Assembly (NCBI RefSeq): GCF_963678635.1
Contig: NC_087066.1
Span: forward strand, 28,277,301-28,341,300
Length of the DNA: 64,000 nt
Reading direction: 5' to 3'
From: Symsagittifera roscoffensis
Taxonomy: Eukaryota > Xenacoelomorpha > Acoela > Convolutidae
Both the position numbers and the translations under genes were made by a program. Below the pieces are notes generated by a model, which did no database searches, was not told the origin of the DNA, and saw nothing but the letters and a program-made list of their open reading frames with translations. Below, in pieces: positions 52,201 through 62,320 of the stretch (positions are counted from its first letter, which is position 1; every line of letters starts with the position of its first letter).

Positions 52201-55200
52201 GAATCACAGCACGTGGCGTCACCAAAATTTAACCGTTCGAGGCACAAATGGGACGAAAACTAAATTCCCCTCTTTCAAATGTAGCAACTAGTAGTTCACC
52301 TAATAATTTAAACTGGGAAAGGGCAAAATATGAACGCTTAGATAGAAAGAATCTTACAAAGCCGCCATTACCTGCAGAGGTAATGCATGATTTACAACGA
52401 TGCTCGCGGAAGACAAGGTATCTATCAGAAGACAAGAAGACAACAAATCGAAAGCACAAATGCCAAAGAACCTTCAAAATGCGAAGTCTCCGACACAACA
52501 AAACACAAGTGCAAACTCTAAAAGTATAGAAAGTGCCAAGGATATGTTTAATGTGAGATATAAAGGGGTACAAGCAACAGTATACAAAAACGCGGAAAAA
52601 CGTATAGATCAGGTGGCACGGAAAAAAATTAGAAAATCAACGAAAGTTAAAGATCCAAAAACATTCGAACAAAAATATAAAACCATAGACGGCAAATTTG
52701 TAACTTATACTCTACACACCGCTTGGGTACAATACTTGGAAAACCACCGAGACTATTAAAAAATAGCGGAGCCGCATTTGTCCCTAGCCCTCTATTATAC
52801 AGACCGTGCAGAACCTCTCGGTTTAGTAATTACGTCGCATATAAATCTGCACGGAGATCAGGACCATGCCTACGTTTTTAGACATTGAGAATCCGACTGC
52901 TCCTCAGCACCCGATGTTCCGGGAGGACGAATCAACAGGCCTGCCAATGAAATTAACTCGCCAAGAAAAGACGACAAGCCAGGCACACCAAAATAGTTCG
53001 ACAAAGAAAAGGCCAAATCCACAGGAAAACGAACAGAGGGGCGTCCGATACACAATTTACAGAAAACACGCGGCATGAGTCTACAAACGGATGATAAGGT
53101 CGAAAAATTGACCAATAACAATACTCGGGAGAAATCAATATCCAGTCTTTCAGACAAGGACGATCAATCGTCAACATCCTCGGAAGACATCGCACCATCG
53201 CCTAAAAGGCAAAACCAAAAACTTACGCCCCCCACAATCTCAACAGTACCACAGCGAAAATCGGCGCTGTCAACTGCCTTCGGAAACCCCGTACCAATTA
53301 ACACAATAAGTGACAAGAACAATGACGGACAGCAGAAATCATTCCGTTCCGAAATCGATTCTCCGCCAGATAAACCAAAAACGTATAATCACCCAAGCTT
53401 AAAATTGCTCATACAAGAAATGGGATTCGCAGAAAAATAACCACAAAATCAAGCCTGTGTAAAATTCATTGACGCCATTAGTCCGAAAAACAGTACGAAG
53501 GAAACAGACGTGGTGGATCTTACTTCACCAACAGAAGACGAAACAACTGATAACCACAACGATATTTTGTTCGTAAAAGATAAAGAACAGAAAGAAGGGG
53601 ACATTGAAAAGGAAGACGAAAAATGGCAGGAAGACGACGAACATGAAAATAATGGGAAGGACGTCAACAGAGATGGAAAACAATCAAAAACTAGATAGGA
53701 GAAAATCAGAAGGATCAAAAGTTTTACTTGGACTATAAAAATTCAAATCCAAAAATACCCATGGGGACTCTAAAACTCAAACATTAAAAACAGTCGTTTA
53801 AAAATATTTTGCTAAGAAGGAATGTCATACGGCCTGGATCGATGAACTCAGTATATACATGTTAAGAGGGCCTCAAACATCCATCCTTTGAGTTGAGTTG
53901 TGGAAAAACGTAACAATTTCACTGCTGATCTCCAGTTAGGATCAGTTGACAAATCGGTGTCCTACAATTTAATACCAGCCAATTTAATAACTTTTAATTT
54001 GATGCCTAGTCATTTTGCTACAAAACAATTTAAATCCACAAAAATTTAACTCCTACAATATATCCAAATAGCAAAATTGATGCTGTACGAAATCCTTGTC
54101 TTAAATCATGTCACACCAAAGTTAATCCTGCAATCAACGCACGCATCGCAATGAAAAACTAAGTTTATCTCAATTATACATGTTGAATTGATGCTTTCAA
54201 AATTACCTAAGACTTTATCGATAAGTTCGTTCTTTGTTTTAAACTAGATGCTTCACTAGATCATTATGATTACGAAAAAAAATCTGCTTGTGCTAATTCA
54301 TTACAATTTGACGTACAATATCTGAAAAATTGTAAGATCTGTAAAAATTCTGTAAAATTCTGACAGTCAATTTACGCTGAACTCAAGTGATAAGCAAACA
54401 AAAACACCATACACAAATTATGATTGAGTTTTCCTTCGAATTCACACTTTCATCCAAAAAAATGCCATTTCAAATAGCATCCGGCCACAAATTTGTTTTC
54501 ATCAGGCAAAAAAATAATTTTACCGAAAACTGGATTTGCACAAAATTCAAAATACAAATGTCGAGCATCTGTCATTAATTTTGATTCAGCTTTTTTGAGA
54601 CCTTTCCTTGCAGACTCCCGGAAAACGTACCAAAACGCAAGAAATTGACTTGCACACTAGCAATTCAATTTCAGGACCATCGCCATTGTTTTCGGGATGC
54701 TAGGTTAGGACAAGGGGCTGGCAAACTCTTTAGTTCTGCGTTTCTGTGCCAATTATTCAAAAAAACTCAACAAAGCAACCGTTTTATAAGTTTTAGTTCC
54801 AGAATGATTCTAAAATTGAAGGATACTTAGCCTTTTGGCAGTAGTTAAACTTTTTAAAGATTTGTGTACCGGCTGAAAATGTCTGGAAAATCACGCCTTT
54901 TGGTTCGATTCATTTTAACAATCCAAACTTTTGTTAAGTTCTTTTCTATTCAAAATTTACGCAAATAATTAGCGGGAAATTGTCTGCCTTTAAATGGCCA
55001 AAAAGTTTTTTTTCTTCTTTGATGTTTATCAAAGTGCCGCATGAAGTAAGTTCTCATTTCAATTTGGATTAAAACGGTGTTAGGTTCTAGAAATAGTTTT
55101 AAAATGTTGTGATTCTAAATTGCTAAGGCAACAAAAAGTAGGGAGTGAAACTGTTGAGTATTAAGTTGTTTAGAGTTAAAAAGGTGGAAACCGAAAAAAA

Positions 55201-56885
55201 ATCATATGAGTGCTTATTAAATTTTGTTCAATGGCTATCTTAGAAATTCTATTTTTTTTAGTTTCGAGAAAAATCAGTGAACACATTTTACAATTTAAAC
55301 CAATTTCGAGCAAAAGAAGTAAAATTGAGTTTTTTATCTCCATTCAGAGCATTTTATTCTACTGTTGTAACAAAAACTACTTGTTGTAATATAAACGTGA
55401 ATTAAAATGTGAAAATTTCATAGAGACCACAATTTCTCAACAAAGTATCTAAAAATTTTAGTACTGACCAATACTACCTACGAATGTGCTTAAGAGGATT
55501 TTTTATCTGAAAAACATTCGTTTAATCTTAATACTTCTTGGGGTAAAAGTAATTACTTTTTGGGTCAATTTCAAACCTTCCGTCATTTGGTTTCTTTCCC
55601 AATATAATATTTTACAAAAATAATAGCGGCCGGACATTTGCAAACGGCGATTTTGTTTTAATATTCAGATTTTGATTAATTCGGTGAATCAAGTGTAATA
55701 TTTCAGGTTTGCTCTATGAACTTAGAGTCCTATGGGCTAACCACTAATGATATGGAACTGAAGTGGCTTCATGAGAATTCTGTGTCCCCATCAGGCGATG
55801 TCGGATATGAATTTGCTCTGTCAAGTTGGACGCAGAATAGCTTCGTTCTTAGGTTTTCGACCGGAGAATTTAGTGTTCTATATGTGAGTATATATTGATG
55901 CATGCAGTTTCCAGAGCAAACTTTTGCGGCCAATCCTTTTCCTCTGAATTGTTAGAAAATGACTATGATTGTCACGCTTCTTTCTTCAAAATTTCTAATT
56001 GACTAACATAAATATTCGCTTGTTGGTTCTTTGGCAAGATATTTCAAGATATTTTGGTAATGGTTCATAGAACTAATAATTTGTTCATTTTTCTAATTGT
56101 ATATAAATCATTTCAGTTAGTAGGTTTCACGTTGTAACAAGTGGATTAAGAGCCAGCGTAATAATCTGGTTATTTCTTGAGCAATAACGCCAACCCTTTG
56201 ACCTTCGACTCCTGGTAGCTCTTTAATCAAGATCAAGACCATGGGTCAAAACTAGGACTTATCGAGCGGCTTTTTAAAAACGGGATTTGAAAAAGTTTCG
56301 AAAAGTTTGCCAAAATTTTTGTTTATGTTAACCAAATTGATGTTCCGAGCACTCTAAGAAACACTGATGTCAAAAAATTGTAGCGAAGTGGCAATAGTTG
56401 TTTTTCACAAACTATGCTATCTTGTGTTTCAGGTTAGTTTTCTCGTTGTCCGGCTGTTTCTGGCCAATGCACTACAATTTTATTTTCCCGCTCTGCTCAT
56501 AGTGACAATTTCTTGGCTTGGTTTTTGGATCGACCCACATCAAGTGACTGGACGAAGCTTGGTCGTCTTACTCTCCACTCTCGCCCTGCTTCTGTCGTTT
56601 CTGAATTTTCAGATGAGCCTCAAAAACATCAATCACGTCACAATGTGTCACATGTTCTATCTTCTCTGCTTCTTCTATATAGCACTAGCCATTCTGGAGT
56701 ACATTGTAGTCGTGTGGTTCGACCAGCGACAAGCCAAACATAAGAAAGTAAGAGAAGACAAATCAGGAAAATCTCGATGGTTGGAAAAACTAGACCTCAT
56801 ATGCAGAATGATGTTTCCAGTGACCTTCTTTATCCTTCTGTTTGTTCACATTGGTCATATCCAGGGCTCCTCTGATGATCATTAA
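34225..56885 (+). CDS. Cys-loop ligand-gated ion channel, gene 2 (interrupted, exon 2 triplicated)
   Basis: Paralogue of gene 1. Inferred exons: 34225-34558, 34983-35134 (exon 2A), 55707-55883 and 56433-56885, giving 371 residues with the same phases. Exons 3 and 4 are exactly as long as in gene 1 (177 and 453 bases). Domains: leader ~8-20, extracellular domain with GGEPVVVNAS and a canonical 13-residue Cys-loop completed by exon 3, M1 from ~235, M2 from Arg262, short M3-M4 loop, M4 near the C-terminus. Pre-M2 reads TGR, with the same leucine-lined M2 as gene 1. Intron 2 is 20.6 kb because it holds three copies of a gag-pol element and two extra copies of exon 2 (41580-41731, 46766-46917), all with intact splice sites. 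The frame is open through all used exons, so a product is possible if splicing skips the inserts. Ligand unknown. Confidence 0.82.
34595..34670. repeat. Truncated hAT-MITE end in intron 1 of gene 2 (copy A)
   Basis: CAGCGGCAGATCTAGCACTT followed by G-rich and CAAAAAAATTCTTTGACC resembles the first ~65 bases of the MITE at 15320. The opposite end is missing. The same piece is carried along in copies B and C of the amplified block. Confidence 0.5.
35606..35646 (+). repeat. Left terminal repeat segment of the gag-pol element
   Basis: 41 bases beginning TGTCATCCGGCCTGGATCGA match the segment at 53823-53863 with five differences. The same segment starts copy B (42202) and copy C (47397). It is probably the start of a long terminal repeat whose 3' partner has been shortened. 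Confidence 0.7.
35859..36813 (+). pseudogene. gag: gag of element A, broken
   Basis: ATG at 35859, first stop at 36054-36056. The frame resumes at 36126-36446 and, after another stop, to ~36595. The middle piece has the leucine/charged retrotransposon Gag core (SESLEQFHADLVELAS) followed by a conserved region with DEWVRDMF and RSPQDAYE. At least three stops or shifts. Followed directly by the zinc-knuckle segment. Confidence 0.75.
36814..36922 (+). pseudogene. Zinc-knuckle segment of element A
   Basis: Two Cys/His clusters: CYKCGKLYGQNHLQSC and CSICAKRGHFAKLC (the second a canonical CX2CX4HX4C). Nucleocapsid-type knuckles bind the element's RNA. A TAA stop lies immediately upstream, separating it from gag. 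Confidence 0.8.
37079..37273 (+). pseudogene. Aspartic protease fragment of element A
   Basis: Contains ADSGSPMSF, the D-S/T-G active-site signature of retroelement proteases, ~45 codons into the open piece. The frame is lost soon after. Confidence 0.7.
37849..38181 (+). pseudogene. Reverse transcriptase fragment of element A
   Basis: Contains TLDL (first catalytic Asp), YSQIPLDKMTREQCNFSL, FYGLTD and the palm box. The YxDD box reads YLDY, so the second catalytic Asp is replaced. Further RT thumb/connection sequence continues in other frames to ~38550 (KTFKRLKSFMCS). Confidence 0.85.
38559..38774 (+). pseudogene. RNase H fragment of element A
   Basis: Contains CDASNTGLGDALEQ and YSVNELKLLGVVWAIEHF, typical of Ty3-like RNase H. 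The ITDH box reads ITNH, with the Asp replaced by Asn, and is followed by a stop. Confidence 0.8.
38873..39322 (+). pseudogene. Pol linker of element A (post-RNase H)
   Basis: A 149-codon open stretch beginning GLIDYMSKNPV, the conserved sequence after RNase H, then a poorly conserved Asn/Gln/His-rich linker. A basic/acidic linker continues in other frames to ~39970. Confidence 0.65.
39970..40958 (+). pseudogene. Integrase of element A, broken
   Basis: An N-terminal zinc-binding region has HLTHPGSAAK, with its second Cys pair in another frame at 40114. The catalytic core starts at 40198 with LDFAGPLP (first Asp) and RCDQARTF (second Asp). After a frameshift near 40455 the frame starting at 40491 contains GVVARMIQTLK, where the catalytic Glu position reads Ala. 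A C-terminal GRKLNTPLSN / TKPPLPAEVM region follows to 40958. Confidence 0.85.
41060..41156 (+). pseudogene. Channel exon 1 fragment, copy B
   Basis: Begins inside exon 1 at the codons for RLQWTDERL and runs to the normal donor (CCAG/GTGATC). The 5' two thirds are replaced by retroelement sequence, with AGA shared at the junction. It has no acceptor of its own, so it is unlikely to be spliced in. Confidence 0.85.
41193..41268. repeat. Truncated hAT-MITE end, copy B
   Basis: Duplicate of 34595-34670, carried in the amplified block. Here it reads CAGCGGCGGATCTAGCACTT, one base closer to the MITE terminus at 15320. Confidence 0.5.
41580..41731 (+). CDS. Channel gene 2 exon 2, copy B (potential alternative exon)
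   Basis: 152 bases with the same phase as exon 2A, an intact T-rich acceptor (TTCTTGCAG) and a GTTATA donor. It differs from exon 2A at about one base, which changes a Cys codon (DVCF) to Tyr (DVYF). The frame is open. It could replace exon 2A in a transcript without any frame change; whether it is used is unknown. Confidence 0.6.
42455..43860 (+). pseudogene. gag: gag, knuckles and protease of element B, broken
   Basis: Gag starts at 42455 and is stopped at 42541, where Trp in copies A and C is TGA. Pieces resume at 42722-42976 and later. The knuckle segment is near 43410-43515. The protease near 43760-43860 has an 8-bp insertion (TTCGCTAT repeated) just before the active-site codons, which shifts the frame. 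Confidence 0.7.
44770..46146 (+). pseudogene. Integrase of element B with internal duplication
   Basis: The zinc-binding region (44782-44985) is followed by the core from 45016, which runs open to 45489 and reads into a repeated second core start (45473-45706). The third part (45679-46146) holds GVVARMIQTLK and the C-terminal region. The catalytic Glu position is Ala in both duplicate parts. Confidence 0.8.
45087..45826 (+). repeat. 370-bp tandem duplication inside integrase of element B
   Basis: GACGCGTACATTTTGGTTGC occurs at 45091 and 45461, and AAACATTGAGAAT closes both copies. The junction reads GAGAATGGGAATGGGACGCG. It is absent from copies A and C, so it arose after the block was amplified. 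Confidence 0.9.
46247..46344 (+). pseudogene. Channel exon 1 fragment, copy C
   Basis: Same truncated start and same junction to retroelement DNA as copy B. The IW codons read ATT TAG, a premature stop just before the donor. Not usable as coding exon. Confidence 0.85.
46381..46456. repeat. Truncated hAT-MITE end, copy C
   Basis: Third copy of the 34595-34670 piece, in the same place between the exon 1 and exon 2 copies. Confidence 0.5.
46766..46917 (+). CDS. Channel gene 2 exon 2, copy C (potential alternative exon)
   Basis: 152 bases, same phase, acceptor TTCTTGCAG and donor GTTATA intact, frame open. It encodes Tyr at the DVYF position (as copy B) and a His for Ser change in the Cys-loop (CSRDLHKFPFDKQ). 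It is the copy nearest exon 3, though still 8.8 kb away. Confidence 0.6.
47639..48592 (+). pseudogene. gag: gag of element C, broken
   Basis: ATG at 47639, stop at 47834-47836. Pieces at 47906-48226 carry the Gag core. A third piece around 48240-48375 has DEWVRDMF and RSPQDAYE. The knuckle segment (about 48595-48705) has lost the first Cys codon of the first cluster (AGT TAA AAA TGT). Confidence 0.75.
48902..49129 (+). pseudogene. Aspartic protease fragment of element C
   Basis: ADSGSPMSF active-site signature intact. A one-base A-run difference from copy A changes the frame after FLNEK. Confidence 0.7.
49629..50475 (+). pseudogene. Reverse transcriptase and RNase H of element C
   Basis: The RT open piece at 49629-49877 has TLDL but an in-frame deletion removes the region between QCNFSL and the palm box. 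The box again reads YLDY. RNase H is near 50255-50470; the same Asp-to-Asn change is present (accaaccac) and a new stop (taactaa) follows YSVN. Confidence 0.8.
51545..52529 (+). pseudogene. Integrase of element C, broken
   Basis: Zinc-binding start from IDERIVIPTQ. The core (51684-52232) is open across both Asp positions (LDFAGTLP and RCDQARTF), with Ala at the Glu position (GVVARMIQTLK). A TAA at ~52230 interrupts it before the C-terminal region (52248-52529). Confidence 0.85.
52530..53698 (+). pseudogene. Post-integrase disordered Pol extension or third ORF, element C
   Basis: Open pieces at 52400-52759, 52866-53078, 53075-53440 and 53510-53698. The first continues the Pol tail and has a compact segment around HTAWVQYLENHRDY. 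The next ones are Ser/Thr/Lys/Gln rich, and the last is strongly Glu/Asp rich. Intrinsically disordered composition, no known domain. Present only in copy C because A and B are truncated upstream. Confidence 0.5.
53823..53863 (+). repeat. Right terminal repeat segment of the gag-pol element
   Basis: Matches 35606-35646 (TGTCATACGGCCTGGATCGA start). Only ~41 bases are recognisable before host intron sequence resumes. Confidence 0.7.
53864..55706 (+). other. 3' part of intron 2 of channel gene 2
   Basis: Host intron; pieces align with 3550-4840 of gene 1 (GGGCCTCAA at the start, TTGTAATATAAAC.TGAATTAAAA near 55385 versus 3830). No coding exon seen. Confidence 0.6.
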
Positions 56886-57293
56886 TGATGGATCAGTTCA
56901 GGAAAAAGTTAATCAGGAAAAAGTCATTCGACAATTAATCATGATAACTATGACTAGAGAACTGATTATACTCAACTACTTATTAAATTGATTGATTCAC
57001 TGGCTTTACCTTCTGAACTATTTTTTTTTGCTACAAACAAATAACTAGAAAACTACAAACAGATATGAACAACTGTTTTTGACAAAAACTTCAGTCAATT
57101 TTAAATTTTATTGAAAATCTCACTAACAGTCTTCGAACTAATAATCATTTTTATAATAATCATAATTTTAATAAATTATTTTCAAAACATCTCTCATACT
57201 TCATCACTTTTATATAATCTTTTTAGAAAATGCATATCATTTTGGTACATCGCTATTAGATAGAAAACTTTCTAATTTGAGGCATCTAGGATT
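56886..57293. other. 3' flank of channel gene 2, no gene seen
   Basis: AT-rich DNA aligned in part with the 3' flank of gene 1 (TATTAAATTGATTGATTC). No exon or repeat recognised. Confidence 0.5.
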
Positions 57294-58121
57294 CCCGGGT
57301 TGACTACCATAGAAAATGATGCGCACATCCATGCATGATTTGTATAGAAAAGGACTAACCATGCGTATCACATACGTTTGTTTCGAAAACCCTCAAAATA
57401 GCTTTCAAACGGATTTAATCAGTAATAAAACGATTTCTCATCATTATGCAAGCCGTTGGTACGATATGAAAAGTTTTTACCATGCAAATCATGCGTCGCA
57501 ACTTAAATGGTGCTACGTATGGAAGAGATTTTTTTTCTCTGGATAACCATGAAAATAGAAGTTAATTAGCAAAAATGACTGAGATAAAGTATCTTTAGTA
57601 CCAGGTATGTTTTCCGACATCATCAGATAAAATTTTCTTTATTACAGGTATATTTTTATACATCGGATAAAAATGTGCTTTGCTTGGGAACCATATTTTT
57701 GCACTGAACGGCGGAAAAAGAATTTTACTACCAACGTCTTTGAGGTCGTTCAGAACATTTTTTGGAAACCCACGAGAAAATTGAATTTATTTGATTATTC
57801 AGTTTCTACATGTCGCACCAAATATGATTCTTTGGTAGCCATACGTCGCGCCATATGTTTCCATGTTATCCATATGTCGCGCCATGGATGATACCATAGT
57901 AACCATACATTGCAATGATCCATGGTAACATTAATTCTCAACAGCCCCGGTAAAAGTATCAAAAATTGAAGTTCCCCGTAATAAAAAAAAATTGTAGCCA
58001 AACGTCGCGCCATGCATGGAAAATGTGATAGTTTAACATAGAAATACGTCTGCAATTTTTCATGGTCTCCTTGGAACCATGCATGGTGCGATGTATGGTT
58101 GCACATTTTGGTCAACCCGGG
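57294..58121. mobile_element. Non-autonomous element with 11-bp terminal inverted repeats
   Basis: Begins CCCGGGTTGAC and ends with its exact reverse complement GTCAACCCGGG. The 828-bp interior has near-palindromic CATGCATGG words and three copies of a CGTCGCGCCAT motif (about 57843-57853, 57874-57884, 58001-58011), plus related words in reverse near the start. No transposase. Flanks do not show an obvious target duplication, so the superfamily is uncertain. Confidence 0.65.
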
Positions 58122-59419
58122 TTAGCTTTAACTTGTTTAATCAGAAAAAATATACTAGAGAATAGACATTTCAAAATTTCCTTTGGTTTTTTTTGCCAGT
58201 CATGAGGAGATCATAAAAGTCTTATAAACTCTAGTCTGAAATTGCTATGCAGTGAGATTACAAGGATGCAAATGAATAATGCATCTGACAAATTCGACAG
58301 TGCCTGCAGCTAAGACTTTTGAATTTTTTAAGTGTTCTCAAAAACCTGGATGAATCCATATCAGATGATACAAAAAAGAACTAAGATAACTGGTTGCTGA
58401 AAATGTAGCACAAAATGTTCCGACCACATTCTAAAAATTAATTTTTTCAAAGTAGTGGTGTTTTTTATTCGTTGTTTAATGAAAAAACTTCACCTGGCTA
58501 GTTAGTGAACAAGCATAATCGACGTCAATTGTCTTCCAAATTGCAATTACCTTAAGACAAAATGCAAAAAGTTACTACAACAGAACATTCAGCGCGGGCA
58601 GCTTGCAGCTCTAAATAAAGCTTCTAAAACTAATTGATTTGGGTTATCCAAGTTTTTCCTTCCTTATAAAAAAATTTTCTTTTGAAGGACTTTCTCGTTC
58701 GGTTTACTCGCTCGAAATTAAACTAAGACTCATATTTCACACTGGTTCTTCTCGAAACTGGTCAACATTACGACACGAAACTGTGCTTTTTGGGAAATGT
58801 AACCGGATTTCGCAAGAAGGACGCGCCCTTTGTTCTTCTTTTGTTCTTTCATTTTCTTCGATCGCTCCGACGAAATTTTAACATACTTTAAGACTTGTCT
58901 CTGGAATCCAGGAACATACAGACACAAAATTGTGCGCCTATCCAGTGCATAGTTTGGCCTCTTACTGAAAAATTCATTCAAAAATTTCAATTTTTGGGCG
59001 AGCTACGACAAAAACTATTTTGATATATTATATCCACCGACTCGAGTTGATTTTGGATTTTCAGCGTTTTCGTTTGTTCAAGTATTTAAAAACGCCCGGC
59101 AAATGACAATTCATTCAGCACGTAGGCATAATTAAAACATAGCAAATTGGAAAAAAAAATCATTGGGCTCGAGGAAACCCACTAAATGTATATTGGATGA
59201 TTTTAGCAAAACAGTAGGAAAAGTGTCAGTAAACTCAAGGAGATACGAATTATTGACGTTGTTTGAAGTTCAACCATCAAAAACACGAATAGACCCAAAA
59301 ACTCGTTCAATTTATAGTAACTTTTCATGAAAACAAATTCACTAGGAACAAAAACAGGATCCACAGAGAAATTTTATTGCGCTGAAAGTTCCGTAATATT
59401 CACAAGTGGAAAATACTTT
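58122..59419. other. Intergenic, no gene seen apart from a dispersed repeat
   Basis: AT-rich DNA with the 68-bp dispersed repeat at 58895-58962. Nothing else recognised. Confidence 0.45.
58895..58962. repeat. Dispersed 66-bp repeat, copy 2
   Basis: Same orientation as 19023-19088; shared core AAATTGTGCGCCTATCCAGT. Confidence 0.8.
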
Positions 59420-59506
59420 TTAGCTTTGAAGTGCTGAAGCAGTAAACTGGGCCAAAGCTTTGGCTGACCTGGGAATTTGAGGCTTCTTATACTCCTGCTT
59501 CTTTCG
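59420..59506 (-). CDS. Orphan terminal-exon candidate, basic C-terminus
   Basis: On the - strand an acceptor-like GTACATCACAG is followed by 28 open codons and a TAA. The peptide is basic and protein-like, with RKKQEYKKPQIPRSAKALAQ near the start, and is GC-richer than its surroundings. It lies 0.8 kb 3' of the RBBP4-like stop. It could be an alternative last exon of that gene, the last exon of a nested gene, or chance. No family recognised. Confidence 0.3.
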   Translation of the reverse strand, partial: RKKQEYKKPQIPRSAKALAQFTASALQS

Positions 59507-60303
59507 CTGTGATGTACAGGAAATGAACTCAAGGAGAAATCAGAAGCCAAGTCGCGAATTGTCAAAAATTGCAACTAATTTCCGAAACAATTCATTCATG
59601 TTTTATCGCAATTTATCTTTTCATAATTGGAGAGTTTAAGCTGCCTTCCTTTACGAATTTGAAGTGATCTTGAAAAAATCAAAACTCAAATCGCAATCAA
59701 ATTAGATTATGGTCAATTTCTAAGACTTTTTCGGGGAAGAACTCAAAAAAAAACTTGTTGCCCTATTTACATGTCTTCACTGGTTCATTGACACTTATAA
59801 TTATAATCCACTTTCGAAGCCAAAATTATAAGCTTTCATTGTTCATTTGAATTTTCGTTATTGGAGAGCAAATTGCATTCCTTTTATCATACGAATTTGA
59901 ATTGAACTTCAGAAGAAATCGCAGTAAAACTCAAAAATGCATAATCAATGTCTTAAAAAAACTAAAACTACACTGCCTAAATAAGAGTTTATTGACACTT
60001 ACTCAAAGCCCTTGTCTTATCAAAAATAAAGTAAAACCTCGTAGAGCCCTCGTTTTATTTTTATTTTTCCAGAAACCTTTTTCATAAACGTAACCGGTTA
60101 CTTCATTATGTGTTAAAACTGATGCGCTCGAAATTCAATTACTGTCAACAAAATAAAACAAAGCCAAAATTTCACTCACTTGCATGTTATACAATATCAC
60201 TCACTAGCACTGCATTATCAAATAGTATTTAAAAAAATTCAGATCAGAAGTTTACGATGAAAACAAATTGAAAAAAAAAATGAAAATTTATCACTGTAGA
60301 TTA

Positions 60304-62062
<1,759 letters not shown>

Positions 62063-62139
62063 CTACATGCGTTTTCTAGCGTATTGTGTAGCCGCTATTC
62101 CTATTTAGACAAAAATGATGAAAAACAATAAACACTGAG

Positions 62140-62320
62140 GCGAAGCTGCACTTTGCAAACACAAGCAAGAAAAGGGCAAAAACTGGCTCTAAAAGGGTCA
62201 AATACTCAAAAAAGGAAAGAAAAAGCAGAACTAAAAAAAATTTTAATGCGCCGGAATCGATCCTCCGACCTGGAGATTTAAAGTCACGCAACCTAACTTC
62301 TGCGCCATGACCGCTAAACG
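62140..62320 (-). mobile_element. tRNA-derived SINE, copy 1
   Basis: On the - strand the head has an A-box-like TGGCGCAGAAGTTAGG and a B-box-like GGATCGATTCC, followed by a T-rich body with GAGCCAGTTTTTGCCC and TTGTGTTTGCAAAGTGCAG. The tRNA-like part does not fold as an intact tRNA. The body matches copy 2. Confidence 0.7.

Larger units (their letters stand above)
47397..53863 (+). mobile_element. Ty3-like gag-pol retroelement, copy C (only copy with its 3' end)
   Basis: Starts TGTCATCCGG and ends with the shortened terminal repeat (53823-53863). After that, alignment with gene 1's intron resumes (GGGCCTCAA). It keeps the region 3' of integrase that copies A and B lack. It lost ~84 bases in-frame within RT (near 49783) and ~155 bases before integrase (near 51540). 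Confidence 0.88.
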
